Assembly (NCBI RefSeq): GCF_021917145.1
Contig: NW_025813698.1
Location: forward strand, 84,501 to 148,500
DNA length: 64,000 nt
Direction: 5' to 3'
DNA from: Hypomesus transpacificus
Lineage: Eukaryota; Chordata; Actinopteri; Osmeriformes; Osmeridae
Shown: piece by piece, positions 20,705 through 33,299 of the stretch
How positions within the stretch are numbered: position 1 is the stretch's first letter
Layout of the letters: each line of letters begins with the position of its first letter
Position numbers and translations under genes: made by a program
The notes under the pieces: generated by a model
The model's database searches: none
Seen by the model: the letters and a program-made list of their open reading frames with translations, nothing else
What the model was told of the DNA's origin: nothing

Positions 20705-23160
20705 CTACATCATGGGAGAGTCTGAGTCGCGACCTTCCCTGGTCCCTCCTAAAGCCCGGGCGGGCAGGAGGGAGAGGTCAGAGGGCAGGGTGATGAGGTC
20801 CGACGGGAGGTTGAGGACCATGGTGGGGCGGTCGCTGCGCAAGGTGTGGAGGAGCTGCAGCAGGCGCAGCTGCACGGCGGCAGGAGAGCCCGTCAGGGAG
20901 TCGAGAGAGACCCTCAGAGCCTCGCAGGCCGCTCTCTCTCCCTCAGCCGCAATCACCTGGGACAGGACAGGAAGTAGAATCGTTCGTCTTGACTTGTGCC
21001 GCTAGCTAATGCTGTTCCCTACTATAGTGACAGGCAACACAGATGAATACGCTTCAGGCTTAATGGTATATTTGCCCAGAGAATAAATGACTTCAAAACG
21101 TAAATTCCACTAACACTAATACATTTAAAGCTAATGATGCTGTATGTTTCATGGAGTGTTTTATTTATTTTTTGGCAAAGTTTTAATCAAAATCTGGCTT
21201 TATGAAACACTCACCTTGATCTGGGCTTGCCTCTTGGCTTCTGCCTCCACTGCTAGACTATGCTGCAACTCCACTGGGAGACAAATGTCCTCTCTTCAAA
21301 GAGAATGAAAACGCAAACACAACAAGGGCAAATGTTTCACCACTTCAGGGGTTTTTGGAATACAAACCGCTTCAGGTGCTCAGCCCTGAGTTGAGTAGTG
21401 TAAAACGCTGTTGGCGACTCCGCACTTACATTTCTGCTCGCTCCACCTTGATCCCCCACTGGCAGGTCACAGAATCAACGGCCACCTGCAAAGATGAAAA
21501 ACATTTCCACCATAAGGATAACAGGAATGACTACAAACCGTTTACACGCCCTTCATAAGCTCCAACATTTGACTTCTTCTAACATAGTACGGCGTATGGA
21601 AAGGATTTACATGTACTAACTCTGACCCTCTGCACTGTACACTAAAGATGAGACCACACATCAAACCTGGATCTCCCGGCTTATCCTCTTCCTGTCCAGG
21701 AGCACCTGGGTGAAGTTGTGATGGGCCAGCACATCTCTGAGTGCCACCTGGGCCACAGCCTGCAGCATGGTGGTCAGACCAGACAGGGCTGTGGAGCACA
21801 GAACCACGTTCTCTATCCGGTAGTAAACCACCGCGCCCAGTTCTGTGCTCACCAGGTCCTTAGTCACCACCTAGATCCATTTGATTAGTGCAATGCTTCA
21901 TACATTTCCACAGCCATGTAGCCCATTTAGTTTGCAAAGCATATCTATCCATCATATTTCTATCACAGCAAACATTTACCGTGCATGTTCTGTGGCCCAC
22001 ACTAAGTACTGCACATGCTTGTGAAATGCACACATACAATTTACTTTGACATCAGTCAAATATTCATGCCTTTTCTATGCTCTGAGGAATTTAATCGGAA
22101 TATTTGATGGTGTGTTGTGTTTTGGTCTTGGCTTGTCAAAGGAGTTACCGTACTGTGTGAGGTGGGACCTTGAGCATTTTCAGTCGAATGTCTACTCTCT
22201 GGAAAACGTCCAGGAATGGGAGGTAGAAAAGAAGACCTTGAGAGAGTAAAACAGTCCATACTCGTTGATCTGCTGTTAATTGTCTCATAACCTGAAATTG
22301 TCTTTATAAGACCTCAATGATCTGATCAGACAAATAACACTGAAATAAATGATTCGTAGAACAAAACTCAGACCAGGTCCTCTGGGTCGGCCTTGCAGTA
22401 AGTGACCCAGTCTGAAGATCACAGCTCGCTCATGCTCTCTCACTACCTGTCAATCAACACACAGACAGACACACACACACACACTGTCCATCAACACCTT
22501 GGAAATAATGCACAGAGAAGCTTGATACAGTTTCAATGTGAAAATTAATCTTCATTCACCAAAATGAATGTGAATTCAACTGGAAATAAATGCATTACCT
22601 TGACACAGAACCAGATGGAGAGGGGTAGGAAGAGGAGAACCAGGGTCAACGCCAGCACCATGAGCAGCCACTCACACAAGCCTAGATTCCTCGTTTTCAC
22701 ACCTGGTGAGACGTGGTGTGAAACATTCCAATTTGACCTCATGCGTGTTATGTTCACCCCATAGATGCTCAGTTTAACTTCGATTCCATCTCTGGATCTC
22801 ACCTTCCTCCTGCCACCCACTCTCCAGCAGCAGCCCCAACGATTCCTCACTCTCCCCGGCCCTGTCGTCCTCTCTCACAGCGTCCACATCCACCACTGTG
22901 GAGCTGGACTTCACTGTGGAGCTGGACTTCACTGCCCCGTCCTCCTCGTCCTCTGCCTTCGCTCCCTCGATCTCCAGAGTCACCTTCTTCTTCCTGTCTT
23001 TTCTCTCACGGGACTCCGTCAGTCTCACCGTCTTGTTGGCCCTGGGACGGTGACCCCTTGAGGCGGGGGAGGGCTCCCTCCTCGCTGCCTTGCCAGCTTT
23101 GGAGGAGTGATGAGGCGAAGTAGGGGCCGAGGCCGAGACAGGCTCTGTTTTTTTCTCCAT
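20705..23160 (-). CDS. nphs2: Podocin, stomatin-family slit diaphragm protein
   Basis: Eight minus-strand exons join in frame to 1,209 nt, 402 aa (human 383): 23160-22803, 22702-22599, 22446-22374, 22236-22154, 21870-21667, 21485-21430, 21293-21215, 20956-20705. The N-terminal tail is basic and disordered and includes [10 protein letters not shown], shared with mammalian podocin. A hydrophobic hairpin ([20 protein letters not shown], about residues 126-147) inserts into the inner membrane leaflet; the Cys there is the palmitoylation-type position of the family. The PHB/stomatin domain follows ([23 protein letters not shown]), with the conserved [15 protein letters not shown] helix and C-terminal [17 protein letters not shown]. 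Podocin oligomerises in lipid rafts and recruits nephrin at the podocyte slit diaphragm. The start at 23160 (MEKK) was chosen because human podocin starts MERR; the frame stays open further upstream to 23391. Confidence 0.93.
22905..22936 (-). repeat. nphs2: Duplicated 18-bp coding unit in podocin exon 1
   Basis: Two adjacent identical 18-bp units encode VKSSST twice in the disordered N-terminal tail, immediately before the conserved VVDVD motif. This looks like a recent in-frame slippage duplication and should be polymorphic or lineage-specific. Confidence 0.7.
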
Positions 23161-24778
23161 CGCACGTGGACTCTCATCGGTAAGAAGCATTGAACTGGTG
23201 GAAGCTCCAGTGGCTGTAGTAGTTGTAGTAGCAGATATAGTTGCTTTGCAACTATGCAAAGTGTTGGTTGGGACCTCCATGACCTTGTCTTTGAGGAAGC
23301 TCTTTTCTGGGAAAGAGAAAGGGGAGGGAGTGTACACCGGAAGTGAAGCTGGAGGGAGGAACTTCAGCACCAAACACTCAAACGCGCACAACCAAACAAG
23401 ACAGAATGAGAAGCTAAAAGTACTTTAAACTGTGTGATGCAACCAAGTGTAACGTAGTTAAGAGGTTAGGATTTTATCTAGTTGACACATTTCCCGAGGG
23501 ACAAATTACAATAACGAAACCTGTTGCTTTACATTTTTTGTATTTAGTATGTTTGACATTTAGTAATTTTAGCAGCGGTCTTCTTGTAAATCTGGGGAAT
23601 GTTAAAGTGATGTCCCACAGGCAATGACGCAGTTACTTTTAGGGAGTCGTTCAGTGCCTCTTTAATGAACGTGCAGACTCAGACATTGATCTCTTACAAA
23701 GTGCTGATGTCAGGGTTCCTCTGTTTTAAATACAGGAAAGATACACATTCTCCCTTACACAATTTAATTAAATTGTAAATTAAGTCTTTGACCCACATTT
23801 TCTTTGCGAAACAAATCATTGACTCTTGTTATGGCCTTAATTACACCGACATATTTTATGAGTACACATGGATTGCTGAAGGTGCCCAAACATTAATTAG
23901 CGCAGAGCTGAGTACTTACAGATTTGTATTATATCAATGTGTGATAATTTTGCCCAAAGCCCTAACCTCAGCCTACTTTTAGAAAGCTTTTTATTATTAT
24001 TTCCTATCAACTGCATATACTTGATGATGACGTCACTAAGTGAACCAGTTACTGAAAGTGCACGTGCACCTGCTTTGGGGATATCATGTTTAAATTAATT
24101 CACACTTAAACGTTATCTATATAAACCTTACTGGAAATTGAATACATAGTTTGGTAAGTTCATTACAGACTAAGTACTAGTAATAGTCTAAGTACTTTTT
24201 AACCGTGCATTATTTTTGAAGGGAAGCTAACCCAGCTACGACCGATCTAAAAGAATGAAACGCAATACAAATCTGGGGTTGTTAGCTAGCCTGTAAACTA
24301 GCTACACTCAGTCCAGTTTCAGCCTTTTATGTTAAATGTATTTATCTATGCAGGTACTATAGCCATGGCTTATTCTGAATTCAGAGACAGCAAATAGATT
24401 CATTTGGAAATGGGCAAATTATTCATATTCGTTTCAATGGTCAGTCGGCCTGTTGGGTCAGTTTTTTTAAATCACAAAGTTAATTATCTGTAGCTAGCTG
24501 GCTAATTATACTGAAGTTGTTGACCCAGCTAGCCATCTTCCTCACACATCCATAGAGAGCATGCTTTGTTTTTGTAAAGTTACATGTTATGTCCTCAGTC
24601 ACAATTTATCTTTGTAAATGCATGCGTTCATCCATTCTAACCCTTTTTATTAACTCTTCAACGACCCCCCCCCCCCCTCCCTCCCTCCCCCAGTAAATCA
24701 TCAAAATTGATGCCCCATCTCTTCCGAGACAGATCATTTCTCCAAACGTGTTGACAGGATTTGAAGTTGATAGAAAGG
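23161..24778. promoter_or_regulatory. Divergent intergenic region between nphs2 and tdrd5
   Basis: The two genes are transcribed away from each other. The nphs2 frame remains open up to 23391, so its 5' UTR or an extended N-terminus is at the left. The middle is AT-rich and shows no gene. At the right, C- and CCT-rich sequence (24664-24693) precedes a splice acceptor ending about 24758 (GTTGACAG), so tdrd5 probably has an upstream untranslated exon in this interval. Confidence 0.4.
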
Positions 24779-27700
24779 ATGACCCAAGAACAGATGCTCG
24801 CAGAGCTGAAGAAAGATGTGCGCTCTCTCCTTATGTCGGCTAAAATGGGCCTAGCCTCCGACCAACTGAAACGGGATTATGCCAACATGGTTGGCCATCC
24901 ACTTCCTCTGAGGTCCCTTGGGTTCCGCAACGTGCTGGACATGGTCAGGGAGATGCCAGATGTGGTTGCCTTGGACTACCTGGCAGATGGCAGCTTGGTG
25001 TTAAAAGGCAAGATCACCCGGTTGACTGTTACTCTGCAGTATTTACCAAACTGTACACTTCATGTATGACGTCATGTCTTCCTCTTTTTTTTTTTCTCTC
25101 CCCCCCTTCCTCTCATTCCATTCCTTTTCCCATAACAGCTATTTCAGACGAGAGCACCCGAGGCATTGAAGAGCTGGTGGCCAGGCAGCGCGTCGCCAAA
25201 GGCAAGACCTCCAACCGAAAGGGCGGCATGGCCTTCTTCTCCCCCCGCTACCTCCACCGCTCTGGTCCCATCACCCCCATGGTGCTGCCCAGGCGGGGAT
25301 GGGCTCCACCGGCCCTCCCCGCCCAGCTCCGCGCCCAGCTCCGCGTGCTGCTCTCCCAGGGGCCCATCAGCCTGTCGGCGCTTGAGGCTTCCTTCGCCCG
25401 CTGCTTCGGCCAGCCGCTGCGTGTCACCAACTACGGCTTCTACTCCGTCGCGGAGATGCTGGGGGCTGCGGGGGACATGGTGGCGGTCCAGCAGGGCCGG
25501 ACGGGCTCCGTGCTGAGCCTGAAGGGGCAGCCGCCGTTCACGCCCCGGCTCAGGACCCAGCCGGCGACGACGCCTTCCCTGAAGCCATCCAAGCCCACCA
25601 TGACAATTGAGGCGGCCGTGAGGCCAGCGGTGAATTCGCAAGGTGGGTCGGTGATTTTCGTTGGAATGTGGGGTCCACAGCCGACGTTATATGTTTATGT
25701 TGAGTCTGAAGGAATAGTCGCAGACTGAAAACACAGATGGAAGGTTTATACATCTTTCCAGCTTCTAAAATGTGTTTCTTCCACGGGTAAACTGAACTCG
25801 AGCGATGTTATTTTTTTATGAAACTGTCAACTGTTGAATTTAGGCAGTTCCTGAGCGGCCGCCCGCAATGTCAAATTCTATAATACATATATTAAAAGTG
25901 AAGTATGCTCACATTTGTGGTAATCTATAAATATATATGGTCACACTCTGCAGTAAAGCATTTGACTGCAGGTCAAGAGGTCATCATTTCCATCTGCCTC
26001 CTCCTTTCAGCTCCAGTGGACAGCCCCAGGCCGCCGAGCGCTCAGAACCATGTGGCGTGTCTCTCCAAGCCCCCGGTCACCACAAGCCCCTGCCCAGGGC
26101 CCACAGTGACGAGCCAGCACAGCCCAGGGGCCACAGAGAGGGGCCAGCACAGCCCAGGGGCCACAGAGAGGGGCCAGCACAGCCCAGGGGCCACAAAGAG
26201 GGGCCAGCACGGCCCAGGGGCCACAGAGAGAGGCCAGCACATGGAGCCCACCACACCTGAGCCCCAGCCTCCCTGTGGGGACCAGCTGTTTCAGGAGTGC
26301 ATCATCAAGGTCGCCTTTTGCTTTTACTAAAATGCATTGTTGGACTGAGTGAAAAACAGATAGATTGACAGGCATACATAGATGGATTTACGGTTTATAA
26401 ATCCATTTTAGTATACCGTTTATGATGAATGTGTCATTCTACATGACTCGGGTCTGCCATCCAGCTCTGCCTGCCTGCCAGTTGATTCCATGATTTGTAT
26501 TTTTCGTTGGCAACTTCAGCTTGAGAAGGAAATGCAGCAATGCATCCTGGAGAATGGACATGCAGGCACAGTCAGCTCCCAGCTGAAGACCAGGCTCCGA
26601 CAGGTCCGTCTACACACACACACACACACACACATGTATACAGACATACCCAAGTCCATCTGCACACATAAGCACACACAGAAGGAAGTGTATCACCGAT
26701 CTGCCCCTTCATCCTGATTGATGTTTGGAAGCAAGCACCGGTGAAGGCAATCTTATGGGAAGCCTTGGGGAACATGCTGCTGTGATTTTTCTGTTTTCTC
26801 ACATCAGTCTGGATGAAGGATGGGGGGGCAGGAGACTGTTTCCAGATGCAACCGTACGTCTGACCTGACATCCATTGAACGCTCAAGTCGTACATCATCA
26901 TAGCAATGATGGCGATTCTAATATTAGAATCCTAAAATAGACCTGTAACTTTTTTTGCAGGTGGTCAGTCAGAACAGTGAAGGGATATCTGTACATGATA
27001 TCCCTTCAGAATACAAGGTAAAATGTACTGTTTGTTAATGTACAATGATGGTGTTTCAGTTGTGAGTCTCTACATTGGTTTCCTCAGCTGAACTTGACCT
27101 CTGTCTTTGACCTTGACCCCTGACCCCTGTCCTCAGAGGGCGTTTGGGGAGGAGCTACCCGTGATCCAGAGTGGCTTCCTGAGCGTGACGGAGATGGCGG
27201 GCGCTCTGAACGACACGCTCCACCTCAAACCCGTGAAGGAGGGCGAGGGGGTCCGCTGGATGGTCACGGACATCAAACACACCAGCCAATCCCAGCCAGG
27301 TCAGCTAGTCTAGTAGTGGACGCCTTGCCGTCCTATGTGAATCTTTAGATTCCAATCGTTTGTGGGATCAAACGTCATAGATGACAGTGGAAGGAGCTTG
27401 AGTGTTTAGTCAGGTCATGCTGGTGTGGGTTGGATACATTTGCCCATCGAGCGAAGTATGTTTAAATGGGTTGAACGTGTCACTCAGCTTCTCTGTGTGT
27501 TTGTGTGTTTGTCCTGGTGTGTCAGAGCCCAGCCGTCCTGGTGGAGAGGAGAGTGGGCAGGGTCTCAACCCATCCAGAGCAGGGTACTACCTCAGCTGCA
27601 AGGAGTCCCCCTGGGAAGGCCCAGAGAGTGACCCTGTTGCCGAGGACGATGACCCCCCAGGGTCTGACAAGGCGCTTGGCACCAACAAAACCTACCACCA

Positions 27701-30700
27701 GGTGAGCCTTACCTGCTCTCGATGGGCGTGCCGGAGCCTCTGTCTCTCAGGGCAACAGAGGGAAGAACTGAAAGTTGATGTCGTCGGGTCGAATTCCTTT
27801 ATTTTAATTAATTTTTTTGCACCATGTTTTGACCTACGGAGGTGTGCACATGCATGATTGTTTCTGTTTTCATAGAAGTGTTTCTATTTTTACCATGGTG
27901 GTGCTGTGTTCTTGGCCCACACCCCTAAACCTTTTGTGTGTGTGTGCGTGCTCCTAGGCGGCAGATCCGTACCCCACCATGCGGGTAATCATGGGTGGCG
28001 AGGCGCGGGTGCCCCCCGACGCCCTGCGCGGACAGCGCTTGCGGGCGCCCACCCGCAGAAGCCCCCGGGCCCTGGTGCCCGTGCTGGTGGAGCGGGTGGA
28101 GTCGCCGAGCCACTTCTACCTGCGCTTCGACGAGAACCAGGAGACCCGCGCCCTGGAGAACATGATGATCGAGATGAGGTGACTCCACGAGCACCGCTCA
28201 GGGGGATGAGAGAAGGGAGTGCGAGGGGGGGGGGGGGGAATGTTCTGGTCGGGTCATTTTTGACGATCAGATTTTTGAACTCTTCTTTGCTCAGATTATA
28301 TAAGACCAATCTCTCGACGTCTGTCTCACCAAACCCCTTCCTTCCTTTCCTTCTCCACCTTTTCACATCTCCCTCCTCACCCATTCGTTCCCTCCCTTCC
28401 TCACCCCCTTGTTCCCTCCCTCCTCCTCCTTCTCCAGGAGCTGCTACACCTGTCCCAAGGTGTCGGAGCGCTACCGCCTCCCCCCTCGCTACGTACGGCG
28501 GGGCCAGGCGTGCTGCGTGGCGCCCAGGAACATGTGGTTCTACCGCGTGGTCGTCCACCGCGTGCTCAGCGACACCCAGGTCGAGGTCTACTACGTGGAC
28601 TTTGGAGACCTCACCAGCGTGGACCGCGCCAGCCTCAAGTTCCTCAAGTAGGAACCCGATCCATGTTTAGTAGACCAAACCTCTTCTCCCTAGGCGTCTC
28701 AAGCCTTAGGATGATTTAACCGATAGGGTCTGTATGTATGTTGCGTGACACCTTAGTGTCAGATTATCCGCAGACCGTTGATTTCATGCTCCTGGACAAT
28801 CACATGTGGTTGCCCTTCTTGTATCCTGTTGTGCTTACTAGGTCTTGTTATTCTGAGCTCCCAGCACAAGCGGTCCCCTCATGTCTAGTTGGAGTCAAGC
28901 CTATCAGAGTAAGTACTTATCTTCCATCAAAGAATCTCCCACCCTCAAAGGCTGATGAGCAGTTTGTCGCTAAACGTCCCACTTCCTGCTGCTAATGCTA
29001 CCGCCGCTTCCTGGTCCACCCGGTCGCCCAGGCCGAGTGGAGCGCCGAGGCCACCGGCTCCTTCCAGAAGCTGTGCTGTGAGCGCACCCTGGTGGCCGCC
29101 CTCCACAGCTACCAGCAGGACTTCCTGCAGCTGTTCCTGTGCGACACGCACACGGAGGAGGACGTGTATGTGCACAGCGCCCTGCAGGACCAGGGCCACG
29201 GCCTCCACTGCAGCTCCTCTGCCAGCGCCGCGGTCAGCCTCTCACACACACACACACACACACGCTCGCACTGTTTAGACACACTTACACACATCCACTT
29301 TATATACACGCACACTTTCACATATACCGTTTATACACACACACACATGCACACATACACACACGCATATACGCACACGTATGTTTTGCATCCAGTGACA
29401 GTTGAGTTCTATGTTGCTCACTCTGAGTCCTTTTGTTTTGTCCGTGTCAGCACTGTGGCCAGTTGAACCCCGTGACCCTGTACCTCGGGGAGGGCGTGTT
29501 TGACGAAGGGATGGAGATAGAGGACGAGCCGTGCCCAACAGAGCCCAGCCTCGACACCCCCACAACTCCACAACCCAGGCCCTCTCCCTCCCCACCGCTG
29601 AAGGTAAAACCCTCCCTCTTCTCTCCTTCACCCACTCTCCCTCTTGTTCCTCTTCATTTTCATTCTGTGTTCCCCCCCCCATTCCATAATTTTCTCTCTC
29701 CTACCCTGCTAGCCTAGCTGCCACTGCTGCAGCCCTTAGCTCCCGCTCTGTCTCCCTGGAGCTCTGAGCCCCACCCTCTCCTGGGTGAATTACTAGTGTC
29801 CAGGCGCACGTCAAAGACAGGGGGAGGAGGAGGAGGAGGGGGGGGGGGGAGAGAGAGAGAGAGAGGCAGTTAAACTTGTTCTACAGAAACGGGAAGGATG
29901 ACTCGGGGCAGTTTGGAGCTGTGTTGAGAGCAGAGCCACGTTCTGAGAGGGGAGAACTCTGGCCTTGGGCCTGTTCAGCACATGCATTTCAGAATCCTGA
30001 TCCTGGGTCCACTGAAGAGAGAAAAGCTACCCAGTGGAGCTGCTGTTGAATTGATCCAATATATTCAGTTGTATTGGTTATTCAGGATGGGCATAGCTCA
30101 GTGGTTGGAGCGGCACCAGATCCAAGGTTCAAATCCTCCCTTGTCTCCTAGGATAAAAGCATCTGCTCGATGAACTCATCATTTAGGGTGTCATTACCAG
30201 TAATCATATGAATTCCTTTGCTATTTGTATGCTTAGTAAAAAGAAAGGTTTATGCAAATAACTGATTTTCAGGCTCCTTATCCTGATCTTGACGACCTTC
30301 CAGAACTGGAGGTCTTTAAGGAACTGACTTCCCAGGTCCAGGTATGACCCCTGACCTCTCACACCTCTCTGAGCAGACACAAGTGGTATTGAGTAGACTT
30401 CCGCTGTACAGTCATCACAGTGAGCCCCTACCTTCAACAGTAACCTTCCTGAATGTGCATACAGTACAAATCCCTTCTCTGAGAGTATTGAGGTGCATCA
30501 ACAGACGAGTGCTTGAACGCTCCGGAACGTTCTGGTTCTTTTGTAATGCCTCATGGGTTTGACTCCCTCCAGGATTACAAGCTGGACCAGTTTGAGACGC
30601 TGAGGAGGGAGGAGCCAGCCCTGTGCTGCAGCGTCTGGGACCAGGCCTGGACACCGGACCCCGATCCCAGAGAGGTGAGGGGGGGAGCAGGGAGGGGCCA

Positions 30701-33122
30701 CCGCCCTGTGCTAAACGACTAACAACTAAGTTGAATCGAGACGTAATTGTACGACTGCAGTTGAGGAATTTAAATGTGTTACTGCACTGCAGTATGATTA
30801 TATTTATTCACCATACATTATTTAGCTTGCTACTAGAATACATTTTATTGTTGCTGTTAACGTAAGCAATTGTAGATGTAATTGTTGCACCGTAGTTAGT
30901 AATCTTTTTGTATTTTTTTATCGTGCCTGTAAGCTGAGATGTGGCTACTTAGCAATGCAGCAAGTAAACACTTGACTCTAACCACAGAAATACTGCACAT
31001 AACTGTACTTGACTTTCTATATGCACTATTGCTTTGGATAAAAGCATCTATTAAATAAATACAAATGTAATGTATGCATTTACAGCCCAAGACCAAACCT
31101 AGTTACCATAGAGACGCAGCCGAGGTACTGACATGCGTTAAACGTCAGCTTAAATCTTAGATACGGTCGTGTTAATGTAATGTGATGCAAGCTTGAGAGA
31201 AGCCTGACCTCACTGTGGGTGTAATCAGTGAGTGTGATCTCTGTGGATTACACTTGCTTTGTAGCAAGCCATTTACATATTACAAACTTGCTGACCAGAG
31301 CTTAGCACGTCTTTTGTGTTGCGATCAGATAATCATTGCGTATCATTTATTCAGGTTTTTACATTTAAAAGGTGATTACATTTATTTGTCATCTGGAAAA
31401 CGAATACTGTTCAAAATGCATCAAATTCAATATTCTAAACCATAACATTTGATTGATATATATATAATATAAAACAAGTATGGTCAGGTGTGTGCAAGCC
31501 TCTCAAGTTGCTGGTGTCGTTTGGGAATTTTGTATGAATATAAATGTGAGCCAATACGTTTATTAGGTGTTAATGGAGAGAAAAACAACACCATCCAAGC
31601 TACTACATGAACGCGGTCCAATCAACAAGCCAGCCACATTCCAAACATAACAGTTTTGGCCTTGTTTTCTGGCCACATGCCTAGTAGGCACACTGGCTAC
31701 CAAACAGCTGCTGTTGGTCCCATAGAGTTCCTAATGTTTGGGAAAGCAGCTGGAGCCTGTTGTTGGGGTGTGTGTCAAGTTGAGTTAATCTCATGTCCTG
31801 TTGGCTTGTTTGTCACTCATCAGGCCTTTACCCCTGCCCAGTCTCCCGGGAAACCCCACGGCAAAGCAGACTTAATTGTTTAGTAATTGGAAGAGAATGA
31901 AAGCAATTTTCACCCCATGTGTTTTTTTTTACTTGCAAAGTCATTATGCACAAGCGTGTAGGAGAAAAAAGGGACTGGACTATGTTCAAATACAAATGTT
32001 CCAACCATGGAAATGTGGTTTCCTGTTTTCTATTCCCCTGCCTTTCACCTGGAATTTAGTTCGGATGGAGCTAGCTCCTCAAAGAGCAGTGATGCTCCTA
32101 CCCAGGATTCCTTGCTCACTTGTTGTTGCTCGCCCTGTTGCAGCTGAGCCCGGCCCTCGTGCTAGCCCCCCAGCCCTCCAGCCTCCCAGCCCCCCAGCCC
32201 TCCAGCCTCCCAGCCCCCCAGCCCTCCAGCCTCCCAGCCCCCCAGCCCTCCAGCCTCCCAGACCCCCAGCCCTCCAGCCTCCCAGCCCCCCAGCCCTCCA
32301 GCATCAGGACTCTCAGCCTCCACACCCCTGAACTGATGGAGTCTCAGAGCTGCTATTACGGTAATGCCATCACGCACACCCACGCATACACACGCAAACA
32401 CCCAACACACAGGCAAACGCACACTTCACACACTTCCATAGACATGCACAGGGGTTTTTGCGTTAATGACGCTATAGCAAAACCGAAATGAAATTAGCCT
32501 GTGCCATGGATGCATACGGGGTGTATTGTTTTCAGTGCTGCGGCCCCAGTGTTTGATAGTCCTGCGCTGATGAACTGACGTGGATTCAATTAGACCTGTT
32601 CCAATAGCTGTCTGCCTCAGTTGTGTTCTTTCATTGCATTGGCCTTGATATTGATACACCCCTGAAATCGCAGTGTTTCCAGTTCAGACGCAAAGAGAGC
32701 ACCACCCACTTGGCACACCAAAAACACAGCTAAAGGTTGTTTAAATGACATTGTTCATTGCTCTCTTTCCCAGTCACAGATTCACACCGTTCATTCTGAT
32801 CGTCTCGTGTTTATCTGGAGCAACACCTTCAGAAAGTGGAAGAAAGGAGATTTCTTACGTGCTTTGTTTATCACACTCAGTAGATCAGCCGTTGCCTTAT
32901 TATCGGTTAATGTATCCTGTCATTATTCAGTCATGTATGTGTTCCTACTGTACTTATACATTTGAGCTCCTACTGCTAAAAAATGACTAAATCTAAGGTA
33001 TATTATGTTCTGATGACAGTCACGCTTTAAGACTGATGGTTTTTCTCTCTCCAGGTCTGCCCTTCACTCCTGTCCGCTCGCCCACCAAATTCATCTTCCC
33101 TCTGTTTGGGAGACTCGGCTAG
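24779..33122 (+). CDS. tdrd5: Tudor domain-containing protein 5 (LOTUS-Tudor germline protein)
   Basis: Sixteen coding exons join in frame to 2,820 nt, 939 aa (human about 981): 24779-25007, 25139-25642, 26011-26309, 26520-26603, 26961-27017, 27137-27299, 27526-27701, 27958-28178, 28438-28647, 28842-28908, 29032-29232, 29451-29603, 30273-30341, 30573-30674, 32144-32360, 33055-33122. Three LOTUS/OST-HTH domains lie at about residues 5-76, 134-205 and 335-435, each with the G-[FY]-x-[NS] turn ([27 protein letters not shown]). An extended Tudor domain follows (about 520-690) with the core [12 protein letters not shown] and [17 protein letters not shown]5 acts in germ granules (nuage) in piRNA biogenesis and spermatid development; LOTUS domains bind RNA or Vasa, and Tudor domains bind methylarginine. 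Two coding minisatellites enlarge the disordered linkers. The first intron has a GC donor. Confidence 0.95.
25008..25009 (+). other. tdrd5: GC splice donor (GC-AG intron) in tdrd5
   Basis: Exon 1 ends TTAAAAG and the intron starts GCAAGA. Joining here in phase 1 to 25139 gives LVLKAISDEST, matching the mammalian LKAIPDEST. The nearest GT (in CCCGGTTGAC) would shift the frame. Confidence 0.8.
26115..26240 (+). repeat. tdrd5: 30-bp coding minisatellite in tdrd5 exon 3
   Basis: Four tandem 30-bp units, nearly identical, encode [10 protein letters not shown] repeats (with one K and one G variant) in the linker between LOTUS domains 2 and 3. The unit length is a multiple of three, so changes in copy number keep the frame. 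Confidence 0.9.
30087..30180 (+). mobile_element. Short tRNA-derived SINE copy
   Basis: GGGCATAGCTCAGTGGTTGG is a tRNA-like box A region and AAGGTTCAAATCCTCCC a box B region, followed by the fish SINE tail GGATAAAAGCATCTGCTCGA. The middle body seen in the 14621 copy is missing. It is not a true tRNA gene because no cloverleaf fits. It lies in the tdrd5 intron before exon 13. Confidence 0.7.
30675..32143 (+). other. Long tdrd5 intron 14, no gene seen
   Basis: This AT-rich intron carries a decayed SINE tail at about 31015-31075 (TTGGATAAAAGCATCTATTAAAT). No other coding exon or RNA gene was identified. The GT donor at 30675 and the acceptor at 32143 are both standard. Confidence 0.55.
32166..32302 (+). 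repeat. tdrd5: 24-bp coding minisatellite in tdrd5 exon 15
   Basis: About five and a half copies of a 24-bp unit encode LPAPQPSS repeats (one copy with D for A) near the C-terminus. Unit length again is a multiple of three. The array starts only about 20 bp after the splice acceptor, and its CAGCCC-rich units contain many AG dinucleotides that could act as cryptic acceptors. Confidence 0.9.
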
Positions 33123-33240
33123 TCTGAGCCACGCCATGAGACCTGTTCGGAAAGCTGGAAAGCTTGTGTGTTTCCGAATGATCGGAGACTCGTAGAACTG
33201 ATTACAATACGTGTTTGTGTTCATTGTTCAGTGGTTTGAG

Positions 33241-33246
33241 AATAAA
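33241..33246 (+). terminator. tdrd5: Poly(A) signal of tdrd5
   Basis: AATAAA lies 119 bp after the stop codon at 33120-33122, followed by T-rich sequence. It is the first canonical signal downstream of tdrd5. Confidence 0.75.
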
Positions 33247-33299
33247 TCTTTTTTTCAAATTGTACGTTCAGAAACAACTAAGAAAAGGACAGCCGTAGT

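Noticed and set aside
23161..23391. Upstream extension of the nphs2 frame to an ATG at 23391 or 23280
   Set aside because: The frame is open but the residues (SATTTTTATGAS) have no counterpart in podocin, while the ATG at 23160 gives MEKK, close to human MERR. An extended form remains possible.
25144..25641. Minus-strand frame of 165 codons
   Set aside because: It is the antisense shadow of the GC-rich tdrd5 exon 2, which matches TDRD5 and is correctly spliced.
27989..28558. Minus-strand frame of 189 codons
   Set aside because: Antisense of the GC-rich tdrd5 Tudor exons.
30087..30140. A tRNA gene
   Set aside because: Box A and B are present but the cloverleaf is not complete and a SINE tail follows, so it is a tRNA-derived SINE.
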